From NCBI GenBank assembly GCA_030998225.1, contig JAPYXD010000608.1:3130501-3194500 (forward strand): a stretch of 64,000 nucleotides of DNA. The letters run 5' to 3'. Shown here piece by piece: positions 1 through 11,200 of the stretch. The first letter of the stretch is position 1. Each line of letters opens with the position of its first letter. The notes under the pieces were generated by a model. It was not told the origin of the DNA and did no database searches. It was given only the letters and a program-made list of their open reading frames with translations. A program made the translations under genes and the position numbers. This stretch comes from Diplolepis rosae. Lineage: Eukaryota > Arthropoda > Insecta > Hymenoptera > Diplolepididae.

Positions 1-560
1 CTTTTACATTTTAATCTTTATTACGGTCACAGATTAGTCAGCAGATTTTAATTATTATATTACTGGTAACTCAACCCTGACCTGCTCAATATTGTACTGG
101 GGAAAAACCCAAAACTCTGCCGTGAAGCGAAGGAGGATCCTTTTACCTCTCCTAGTGAAATTGTTAACCAATAGTTGATCTTAGTTTCCCTTTCCTACTC
201 AGTTTTATCAATCTCAACGGTTCAGCCCTTAATTTTGTACTTAGAAAATTAGAATTACTTAAAACTCGAAGAAGAGAACTTCTGACTGTCCTTATTCAGA
301 ATAAGTTCTAAAGTTGTATTGTTAAAAATCAGTTTAGTTAAGAGTCAACGCAGTCACTTGTATGTTTCACAGTTTATAAATAAATAGCTTTTAACTACTA
401 CAAGTTATTTTTTAACAAAATTAGGTACTTCAGATTAATTTGGGTTGTACCAGTGCACGAAAGTACCTTTTGCACAAATTTTCAGTGACCGTTCAAAGAA
501 TCAATATGACTTATACTCTTCTGCCATGTTTTTGTTTTGTTCTTAACCTAAATTAAAACT
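1..560. other. AT-rich flank without a recognised gene
   Basis: No ORF, repeat pair or RNA signal was recognised here. The sequence is AT-rich and ends at the left terminal repeat of the mariner that follows. Confidence 0.5.
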
Positions 561-1829
561 TATTAGGTTGGTAACAAAGTCATTTCGTCTTTTTTCATGA
601 TTTGCAAAGCAAGTTCATTAATACAAATAACAAACGTTAATCAATTATATATTGACCATTTTGTTCAATGACCTTTTTCCATCTTTTAGTCAGCTTCATA
701 ATTCCGCTTTCGTAGAAAGTTTGGTTCTTAGAGTCAAAAAACTGAATCAACTCATTTTTGACAGCCTCATTTGAATCGAATGTTTTTCCATTCAAATGAT
801 TTTGAAGTGAACGGAATAAATGAAAGCCGGATGGTGCAAGGTCATGACTATACGGTGGATGAGGCATCACTTCCCAGCCTGACTCCAATAATTGTTTGCA
901 AGTGATCAAAGATGTATGTGGTCTGGCGTTATGTTGATGGAAGATGATGCTTTTATGAGTTGCCAGTTCTGGACGTTTTTCCTTGAGTTATTTGTCCATT
1001 GTCATTAGCTGGCAATAGTAGACATTCGAATTGATTGTTTGCTTCCTTGGAAGCAGCTCAAAATAAAATTTACCTTTGAAATCCCACCAAGAACTCAACA
1101 TAACCTTCTTATGTCGATTGTGCAGGCTCATCTCGCTTGCTCTATGAACTTTTTCGCACGACGTTATCGTAAACAACCCATTTTTTATCGCCCGTTATGA
1201 TTCGCTTTAAAAATGGATCGGTTTCTTTACGTTTTAGCAGTGAATCGCAATTGAAAATTTGTTTGGTAAGTCGAATTTCGTTCAATTTGTGAGGAACCCA
1301 AATATCGAGCTTAAGAAGGTAACCAAGTTGTTTTAAATGTCTTTCAACGCATGTATGTGATATGTTAAGCTTCTCTGCGATCTCTCGTGCCGTACTACGC
1401 CGGTTATTTTCTATCATTGTTTTTATTTTGTCGTCGTCAACTTCAGTTGGACGTCCAGAGCGTGGTGCATCTTTGAGGTGAAAACCTCCGGAACGAAAAC
1501 GAGCAAACCAATTCTGGCACTGGCGTTCTATTCAGGATTTTTCACCATAAACATAAGACAACTTTTTCCGAGCTTGCGCTGCGTTTTTACATTTCGGAAG
1601 TAATAAAGTAAAACGTGACGAAAATGACCGTCTGGAATCTCCATTTTAAATCAATGCAAAACAATAAATAAACAACAAAACTTGAAACTTTTTTGTGTCT
1701 GAATAATCTATAAAACGTCAGCTATCAAATACCATATACGGTTTGAAGTTTGTAATGGAGAAGAACGACTTCGAACGACTAAAGTCATCTAGCGGAAAAA
1801 AGCGAAATGGCTTTTTTGCCAACCCAATA
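561..1829 (-). mobile_element. Mariner element A, full length, inactive
   Basis: The two ends are imperfect inverted repeats. The left end reads TTAGGTTGGTAACAAAGTC from 563, and the complement of the right end reads TTGGGTTGGCAAAAAAGCC from 1827. Both are flanked by TA (561-562 and 1828-1829), the usual mariner target duplication. The 1.27-kb length is normal for a Tc1/mariner element. It carries one transposase reading region on the minus strand, now broken. Parts of a second copy of this family lie at 41967-42231 and 46500-46850. Confidence 0.9.
637..1644 (-). pseudogene. Mariner transposase, broken (element A)
   Basis: The reading region starts at the ATG complement at 1642-1644, preceding MEIPDGHFRH, and ends at 637, about 335 codons, close to the usual mariner length of about 345. 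The N-terminal part holds a helix-turn-helix (STAREIAEKLNISHTCVERH, near 1320-1400). The C-terminal part has the HPPYSxDLAP motif of mariner transposases near 845. The first catalytic Asp survives in TGDKKW near 1187. The second is His (HQHNA) and the third is Gly (APSGF), so two of three DDD residues are lost, and stops and frameshifts also break the frame. It cannot encode an active enzyme. Confidence 0.88.
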
Positions 1830-1855
1830 TATACTTAGGCAATATGCATTTGGAC

Positions 1856-2425
1856 AACTTAAGCGGGCCTATTACACATTTTATGACAAGGGAAAATCCT
1901 GTCCATAATTAGGCTAGGGACTTCTTTTTTTTCGATGAGGTTAACATGAGCTAATTTAGGATTTACAATTTTAACTATTTGTTTAAGTTTAAGCATTCCG
2001 GACCTTTGATTCCTTATCATTTGAAAAAGAGGTATCATCAGTTTCTTTTTCATCTTCGTCGTTAAGTACCTCATTATCACTTACATAATCATCTTCATCA
2101 GTTTTTTCACGAGGCATATGGTTTTTAGGGATGATTACAGCTTATTCTACAGACGAAACTTGAGCATACTGAATTGTGGTATTTAAGATGTTTCCGGTCC
2201 TTGCTTTTTTCCCATCGCAAAAACATGTTATAACAAGCACTACATATTGAGCGTGGAACCCAAGTCTTATCTCGATTCGTAATTTTGAGGTAGAAGCATC
2301 TTTCGTACACATCCTTGATTTCATCATCCGCCGAATCTTTTGTACTGCATATTTGACACATATGTAGCAAAATAGATCTGATTTCTTATCGCAATCATGT
2401 TTCGGGATGTCAGAGTTGCTCATTC
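1856..2425 (-). pseudogene. Degraded Cys-rich (CYIC) dispersed insect protein
   Basis: On the minus strand the frame opens with a Cys-pair segment (LFCYIC near 2360) and shifts to a second frame with VPRSICSACYNMFLRWEKSK near 2230. The spacing of Cys pairs around a WVPRxxCxxC core resembles a repeated, uncharacterised arthropod protein family with a zinc-ribbon-like N-terminus. A poorer downstream portion (1860-2080) is Lys- and Asp-rich. At least one frameshift separates the two Cys pairs. The family match is from memory of its pattern. The function is unknown. Confidence 0.5.
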
Positions 2426-3341
2426 AAGAAATACAAGTTTTGTGACATTTATTATTTGTTGTTTTTTGTGATCCATGTAAATTGAGTTTAATAAATGAAA
2501 ACCAGAAATTAATTATTGAAGAAGTTTGGCATAACATATTTTATTTTTAAAGAATTTGAAGACTATACAAACTAAAGTTTTATAAAAGAAGAATGCTAGA
2601 ATATAAAAGAATGAAATCTTACATGTCTCGGAATATTCCGAGTCAGTACGCGACAATAGGTCGATTTTACTCTATCTTATCGCGTCGCCATCTGAGAGAA
2701 CACGAATTTACAGCCAAAAGGGCAAAATTTATGCATTACAAGTAACAATTGAAATTTAACCATCGCGAGAGAGAGAGAATGGGACAAATAAAGAAAAGAG
2801 ATAAATAGAGAAAACACTCGCGAAAACTTAAGAAGAGGCAAAGTGGTCTCGGGGTGTGATGGACGTCATGAGGCGTTAAAGTTAATTCAATAATATCCGG
2901 TATTTCCGGAACACTTGCCAAGAGATAATAAATTTATTATAATAAACTTACGCTACCTGTATCACGTCACCCAGCTCTGGCACAAATCTTAAGATTAAAC
3001 TCTCCTTCCATTTAAGCGGTAAGAATTACTTGAATGTCTCCTGGAGATACATGTTAAAAAGAAAAATGTCACGTGTCTCTATGAATCACAGGACGGGAAT
3101 GATGAAGGAATTTACGACGCTGGCAAAGTTCCCGACCTGCCCCACGAATTAATCGTTTGACCCAATCGCGGACTAGGAAGCAGGTCACATGTCACATTTC
3201 TAATAGACGACTAGGTAACCCATGTCTAGTACAGTAATTGTCCTCGGTAAATAATTTTTGTTAACACGCGGTTCTCTCTTATACGTCGAACAGTGCGTGT
3301 GGTACGCTGCAACTATGTTAGGTAGTGTCTAATAGTAGTAA
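2426..3341. other. Intergenic stretch, no gene recognised
   Basis: I see no coding region. There is a short GA-repeat tract at 2766-2780. The part from about 2940 to 3330 is somewhat richer in G and C than its surroundings, but it shows no recognisable motif. Confidence 0.4.
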
Positions 3342-3585
3342 TTAACATAAATTTAGTATTTCCAATGTCTCATCCTTGTAAACATCTGGTTTCAGTTCAT
3401 CCATTAACCCTTCCACATCGTTACAATACACCAGCGGTGGGTCGTCTATTTTCGTGAAGTATTTTTTAAATATTTCTTCTCTGTTTCGAAAACAATTAAC
3501 TTTAACATCTTTTTCTGGGTATTTCTTTTTTTTTTTTCGTAAACGACGTAAGAAGTTTTGCACCATCTTTTGGTAGCCCGAGATT
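3342..3585 (-). pseudogene. N-terminal fragment of a dispersed 'DLK' family protein
   Basis: A 74-codon stretch contains FRNREEIFKKYFTK followed by PPLVYCNDVEGLM. This resembles the N-terminal region of a multi-copy, uncharacterised arthropod protein whose C-terminal half occurs twice at 8.2-10.3 kb. Only the N-terminal part is present and the reading frame is not maintained beyond it. I assign it by pattern only. The role of the family is unknown, and it may be carried by transposons. Confidence 0.4.
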
Positions 3586-5126
3586 TCTGACTAAGTCATT
3601 CAGTTCCTTCTCCAACGCAACTTGGAAAACATATCGTTGCCTCTACCTGGGATGTAATCGTCATCATTTGCGTGATGCTCCGATTCATCACTATATTGTC
3701 GAAGTGTCTTAATTTTTATAAAGACAAGTTAAACATTTTTTTCGATAACGGCATGAATTTTAAAGAAAATTGTTATCTAATGATCCTAAGTTGAAGGCAA
3801 AATGTTTATTTTATAAGAATATATTACAAGAAATGTCAAATTTCGATCTTTTTGGAAAATGTTAATAACTCTAAAAATAATTAACATGTTTAAAAGTGTT
3901 TGGCCTCGTTTTAAAGGTAAATCTTCATAGTAATTTGCTAACTAATCAAGATATGTTCAGAAGTTTCTCCTCGATTTTACTTTGGGGTCAAACATGATAC
4001 AAAATAGTTGTAAAGTTTAAAAAAAAAATTTAGCTGCTTATATGAATTTTTTATAATTCAATGTATATAATATTGAAATAGAATCCTGTTGAATTATTTG
4101 TAAAGCTCTTCGGCAAAAATATACGTACAATATCATGTCATTCAGGGTTAACTGTTGTGTTGATGTGATGTGATAGGCATTATGTCTTTTCACATTTATT
4201 TATTTTTTAATTTTCTCTTTGATGTCTACTAATGTGCGGATCAAGATGAATCATCGCTAAAATGTTAGCGTTCACGAACTAGAGTTCCATTGAAACATTG
4301 CTGAATTATCTTCTGTTAGGATATTCTCAAGTCGCCTTGTTGAATTTTCATGAAGCTTCGGAGCAAGAAAGGATTTTCACCACTGCACAGCACACCAACA
4401 CCATTTTTTCCCTGTATGTAAGCCTAAGATTCAAGCTTTCATTCAAGCCCGATTAGAGATTCCTATCACACCTAATTATTCTCTCTTAGAGGATTTTCTT
4501 AAAATCTTATGAAAAAACCTTTAACTGGAGCTAGTTAGGAGCTTTCATTCAAAGTTTTAAACCTCTTCTAATAGGAAGAAAAAAGGCTGGGTCCAAAAAA
4601 TTGTCTTTGTATAGAATGAAACGACTCCACATCGCATTCAAGCTGGTTTTAAAACGATCTTCAAAGTACAAGGTCATGGCATCTCAGGACTTGGGTATAC
4701 CAGTGGAATGACCTATTTTTGACAATAAGAATCAATAGGCTGTCATATTTTTCGTAAAGGTATTTGTCGATAAGTTGAGTTATAATGACCCCAAAGGGTC
4801 ACATGATCTGGCAAAGCAAGGCAAGATAGACTATGATTCAGATAACCAAGGTAAGATTGTTTATAGATCTAGTGAATGAAGGCAAGTTCATTCTTTGCTC
4901 CACCTAACCAAGGCTGATAGTTCTTTGATTTTTCTAACAAAGGACTTGGCTGGCTTGTCTCACATTGGTTCTCGGTATTACGTCTTATCTTTCCTTGCTT
5001 GACTAAATTATGTGACCGTTTTGGGTCAGTGTGATTTTTTTTATACACTGTAAATTATATTTTCAGGCATCTCAACTTTATTTCACCATTTTTAATAACT
5101 TGCAAACTAATGTATTTGTATTTCAG
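3586..5126. other. Region upstream of the first visible ZIP9 exon
   Basis: No exon is recognised. The first coding exon of ZIP9 (about 30 residues including the start Met and first membrane helix) must lie here or further upstream, but a short spliced exon could not be identified by eye. The 3' edge has a normal acceptor, a pyrimidine-rich run ending TTTCAG at 5121-5126. Confidence 0.4.
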
Positions 5127-5256
5127 GATAAATTACAGCTGGTCTCAGTTTTGGGTGCTGGTCTTCTTGTTGGCACTGCTCTATCAGTAATTATTCCAGA
5201 AGGAGTGCGTGTATTATTTACAGCTTCTGGTAGTGGTGGATTGCGAGAATCAAAAT
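5127..5256 (+). CDS. Zip9: ZIP9 exon (second membrane helix)
   Basis: Exon starts after TTTCAG and ends before GTAAGT at 5257, a consensus donor. It is 43 codons plus one base, so the intron is phase 1. It encodes [20 protein letters not shown] and the IPEGV loop that follows. Confidence 0.93.
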
Positions 5257-8200
5257 GTAAGTTTTTATATAAATTCTATACACATATTGAAAATACTACT
5301 GGCTATGTCCTAATACATGGCTGGAATCGCGAAACTTGTAAGTAGTGCTTATTATTATATGATTATTGAACATAAAAACTATTCATATTGTTAGTTATGT
5401 TTAGTTTCAAATACTTGTTTATAGATAATTTAATTCAAAATGAAAACTTTTTCATAATTCTATAATTTTCATTTCTTCGCCAAGAATTACGTCACATCAA
5501 AGATATTATAACATAGAGCCATTGGGCTAAATTTGGGTATGATAAATAGCGTAAAAACGTAAATAATAGTCATAGAAACGTAAGCAGATTTATGTAGAAT
5601 TCAATCAAAGGTTTTGAATTCTTCTGAAAACTTGGAATTCTTTTAAACTATTTACAAAGTCATCAACTTTGGTCAACGGGTTAACTACTCGTGAATAAGG
5701 ATATATACGTTATCACATTTGTTTTTTTTTAAATGCTTGAAGCAAGGTGGAATTACCGCAGTGGGAGAAATTGTTTTCGGGGACGCACACACAATTGTCA
5801 CTAGCTGTTTACCTACATGCAATTTCAATGTCCTGTAGTAACTAAAATACACACCAGACACAAAATTAAATTTCGGTCAGCAAAGTCACACATCTTGGTT
5901 AGGTTTTTAATTTTTCATTTACTTTTCATTTAAATATATTTATATACATCATCATATCTATAATAATTCAATAATATATTTTGAACATTATGTTGTATTT
6001 GAATTGTTTTTATAATTCTCATGCATTCTGTCAAAAAAGTACCGGGAACTGGTCAATAAAACACAAACTATTTATTATTCATCAAAATTTATTTTATCGC
6101 CTTCAAAGTAGGCCCCTCGCGAAATAATAGTTATACCAACAAATAATCCAATCATAAAACTATTTTTTAAACGCATTTTCCGGAATCGACTTCAGTTCTC
6201 GCCGCGAATTCTCTTTTATGTATTCTACCAACTGAAAACGGATGCCTCAAAGTGGTAATTTGAGTTTTGGAAAGAGAAAAAAGTCGGCCGGAGCCATAAG
6301 AGGTGAATACGGTGGTTGTTTGATGATATTTGTTGGGTTTTTGGCCTTTACGCGATTGAGTTTTTGAATAAAATTCAGGTCTTTCAGAACTAGTCGAACA
6401 GCAACGCGTTTCATGTCCAAACAATCGTTTAAAATGGTATAAATTGATTTGTGAGACACAGAAAGTTCAGCGGCTATCTTTCTTAAACTTAAATGACGAT
6501 TTTCAGTCACCATTTCCTTCACCTTAGCGATGTTAACTTCAGTTAAAGACGTTGATGGCTGACCAGAGCAAGGCAAATCTTCCACCACATCTCGACCGCT
6601 TTTGAATGCACTGTACCACTCATATGCACGTGTTTTTGATAAAGTCAATTCACCGTAAGCCTTCTGTAACATTTTCAGCGATTCCACATACGAAATTCCA
6701 TTTGCAATGCAAAATTTGAGACAAATTCTTTGTTCAATATTCTTATCCATTGAAAAAATCGTGAAACACGCTTGAGATAAACTGACAGCATCGAGCACTA
6801 TGAACAAACGAAATGACAGATCGCGCTCGAACTCCACGTCAGTATAGAGGACAGTGGTGCCAACTTAGCGTCAAAATAGTTTTTGATAATCTCTTCAAGC
6901 GGGCTTTTTGAATGGTCAATTCCCGATACTTTTTTGACAGAATGTATATACACATTTTAATTAATTAATCAAAATTATATAAAAACAAATTTTTTTATGA
7001 AATTAATTGCTTGAAACCCGTGCCTCGCGCAAGCGTCGCTCCCTTATGGCTGTTTTAAGTCCTGCTTCGACAAACGAGGGAACTGGCGAGACCGTTGAAT
7101 CCTGCGATTGCCGATCTGAGCTCATTCATTTAATACGGATACATTTTATTTACTTTCTTGATAACGAATGAAGATTTTTAATTTTTTTGTTGACTTAAAT
7201 TGAAGATAAGACTTGGGAGATTGCGTTTGAGAAATTTCTTTTTTTTTCTGCAATTTTCCTAGCTCATGCAAAGAGCTAAAATTGAGGTAGTAAATTCTGG
7301 AAAAACCAGAATATTTCCCCGTTTTTCTCACATGATATTCAAATACCTATAAAAGAAAATCATTTCAAATGGGGCTCATTCGATTGGAAATTTTAAAGGC
7401 TCATAGGCAAGTGTGAATTTCAATAGTACCCATGGAGAGCGTGCGCATAATTTTTGCCGGTAGTGTATATCATGGATTTAAATCAATATGCTATAGAATT
7501 TATATACCCAACGCATCACTCAATAAGTTTCCGGTCTAACTAAAAAAAATACAGTTTATTCGAGAAATTCGACTTTATTCATTTATATAGTTTCCTTCAA
7601 GCGTAATACATTTATTCCAACACTTCTTTAACTTTTCGATGCCTTTTTTGTAGAATGATTCGTCTTTGCACTCAAAATAGGCCTCAGTTTCATTTCAAGC
7701 ATTTTTTCCAGGTCAGAAAAGAGCAAGTAGTCGTTGGGGGTCAGATCTGAAGAATATGGTGAGCGAGGAAGCAATTCGAAGCTTAATTCATTCAATTTGA
7801 CCATCGTTTACATGGACTTGTGACACGGTGCATTGTCTTGGTGGAACAGCACTTTTCTCTTTTGTATGTGAGGCCGTTTTTTCATGATTTCTGCGCTCAA
7901 TCGATCTAGTAATGCCATGTAAAAGTCGCTATTAATGGTTTTACCTTTCTCAAGATAGTCGATAAACAAAATATCATGCGCGTCCCAAAATATTTTTTTT
8001 AAAGTTCGACGACCACCATCCTGAACATAATTTCTACTGATGAAATAAAAATGTCTTTCAATTCGTTTCTTGACCATGCAAACCTGTATATTGAGTTCGA
8101 AGGGGATTATTCCGAAAAAAATAAATCAAATTTTTTTGATTTTTAGCTTGTCTGGGAACTTTGGCGACATACCTTGCATGTCTTTTTTGTGAGAATCATC

Positions 8201-11200
8201 AATCTATTTCATTTTTTTACTGAAATAATTAATAATTTACAACCTTTTTGCTCATTTATGTTCAACTTCCATGTCTTCGACTCGACGATCACTTTTTTTG
8301 AACGTAGAGAAATTGAGTGTGAGCAGAAAATAAATGCCATTTTTGAGTACGAATCCAAATGAGAATCTAGTAAATGAATTTTTATGGACATTCTGCATCC
8401 TATTTCCCCACGAGCTTCCAGAAATTCAGCAACCACCTCAACGTAGTCAGTACTTCTTTTGTTTCCCAAAAAGTTTTGGCATAATAAAATAAAACTCACC
8501 CATGCTCTTCGTTCTACTTTATACAGTTTTTCCGAAAAGTTTTTTTCCAGCATAATTTTTCAAATTTGTAGTGCGATAAACACACCTGTAAATCATTAAA
8601 GCATGAAAATACGTGTAAATACTTTTCATTATACGAAGAACACAAAATTTTCAGTACCTTCTTCGATTTTGGCGTCACTCAATCTGAGAAATACCGATTT
8701 CAGGTGTAGAAAAGCCTCGTCGCCATTTCCGTTCAGTCGCTTTACGAGCTGTTTCATGTAGCTTCACTTTAGATATAACGACGGAAAAATTATGTTATAT
8801 TTTTGCACCAGTAGAATGTTGACAACATTTTTTATCCCATTTGAAACGATTTTCTCCGTGGCCAGACACTTTGCTTGTGATTATTTTCACCGCGACTGTC
8901 CCATTCACAAAGATAGCAGGGAAATTTGGTGCAGCCTCCTTGCATCCCAAATAGGATTGTCAGGACTTTCAGGTCTTATTTTTTTTGACGTTTCAGCGGA
9001 GGTCACCCGTTATAAAGTTCAATAACTGCAGGAAAATTACTGAAAATGCCAATATTTATGTTTTTTCGAACTTCGACTTTACAGTTAATACCTTAAATTA
9101 CACAACATCGTGAAATTTGTTCTTTATCACTGACAACTGCAAAAGAATCTCATTCCTTATATTAGTCGATCACTCACGCATCTGTCCGAAGTTTAAATGT
9201 CGTTAATTTGACGGTTCCATAACGGTTAGTCCTTGTGCAGTTACATGAGAAAAAAAGCGTTATAGCAATATGTTTCGAGGATGCTTTCTACTTTTGACCA
9301 CAGTTCCATGATTGAACAATTCTGCAAGTAAACTTGCTGCTTTGGGGAACACAGGAAGCGATGACAATTGCCCTTCAGAAGAATGTGTAGAATGATTCGC
9401 ACTTCGGTTCACCACAGCAACGAAGCCAGCGAAGACGCGCTGCCCTGCAAGGAACGTTAGGGTGTGAGGATGAAGCCGTACTGTTTCTGACGATGGGTTG
9501 AATTTTTAGGCTTCACTTCCAGTTGAGCGCTCTGTCACGCTGAAAGAAGAACACGATAATATCAAAATTTTGCTAGAAAAAAATAAAATATGCTGATTAT
9601 CAGTGGAAAATTTGTGGAGATTTAAAGATTGCAACAATCATACTTGGGCAACAAGGAGGGTTTACGAAGAGTCCTTGCTTCTTGCATTTATGGAACAGTC
9701 GAGATCGCGAGAAACATTAAAAAAAAATGGCCCACAAGAAACGAGATGACACCTGGTTCGAATAATGTCATCAAAAAGTCTTCAATAGATGGATCAAAAA
9801 TCTTGCTCCCACCTCTTTATATAAAACTTGGTTTGATGACGCAATTTGTGAAAGCTTTAGACAAAGGAGATTGTTTTAGTTATATTACGAAAAAGTTTCA
9901 CCACATTTCACCTGCAAAACTGAAAGCCGGCATCCTTTATGGGTCACACATTCGAAAGCTACTGAAAGATTACATTTTTATTACAAAAATGAAAAAGGAT
10001 GAAAAAGCAGCGTGGATTAGCTTTAAAAATGCTGTAGAAAATTTTTTAGGGAATTAAAATAGTAAAAATTACAGGCAATTGGTAGCTACATTGCTTAAGA
10101 ATTATGAAAAATTAGGTTGCTTGGTGGTTTAAAATTGCACTTTTTGGATTCATCTTGATTATTTTCCTGAGAATCCGGGCGATTGTAGTGAAGAGCAAGG
10201 TGGGAGGTTTCATCAGGATATTAGAGAATTGGAGCGCAGATATCAAGGAAGGTGGTTGATCAATATTATGACCGACTATTCTGGAGTAATCAAAAGAGAC
10301 ATGCGATCGAATAAAAAAGAACACGAGCACCGATAAAAAGAAGTTTTGAAAGTAAAAAAGCTCGCTACTCCAAGTAGCTTTTTATGTTAATGAAATATAC
10401 TTTCATTCAAAGTTTTATTGTAATTATGACACACTGTTTTTTTTAAACAGTACCTGCGAGTAAAAAGATGTTTCAAAGTTGCTGCTGAATTTAACTTGTT
10501 TAATGTTACAGTAAAGTTCGAAAAAACATGAATATCGGCATTTTCAGTAATTTGCTTTAAGTTATCAAACTAAATAGATTTTTGTTCTAAAAAACTCAAC
10601 ACAAAACACCTCGAACTATATTTCTTGTCTATTTTTAATTTAAAAACATCATGTAAAACACGTTAAAACGGCCTTCAGATTCGCGATCAGCGGGTCAAAA
10701 TCCATAGAAAATGATGATGGATCTCTTTTCTAACTCAAGACTCTTTTTTTGTAGGGCTGTGTGGTAGAGAATACAGAGAAGTCGTAATGTCGTTACATAT
10801 AGTGCATTGAATTTATATAATATGTAGCTACCTTGGAAGCTTTCTAAATTAATAACAAAACTATTTTATATAATGAAGACGTAGTCTTTGTTAAAAATGT
10901 ATATATGATTTTCCAATCAGAGGTTTAATTTTGAATAGCCCACTATTTTGGCTTTAAGTGATAAAAAAACAGTTTTAATCATAATTAAAAATTGCGGGAG
11001 ACTCAAATAACACAGGTACACGAAAAAATATTTTTTTTAAACTACCTCGAATGTTTTGACTGATTTTCACGTTTTTTGGTGCGCTAAATCCAAATCTAGT
11101 AACCAATTTGCTCCACCACGTACAGATTTTTTGCTACATTGGATTATCCTTAGTCACCGGGTTAAAAATAAGGTTCATTTTACTTTGGTAATAACCAGAA

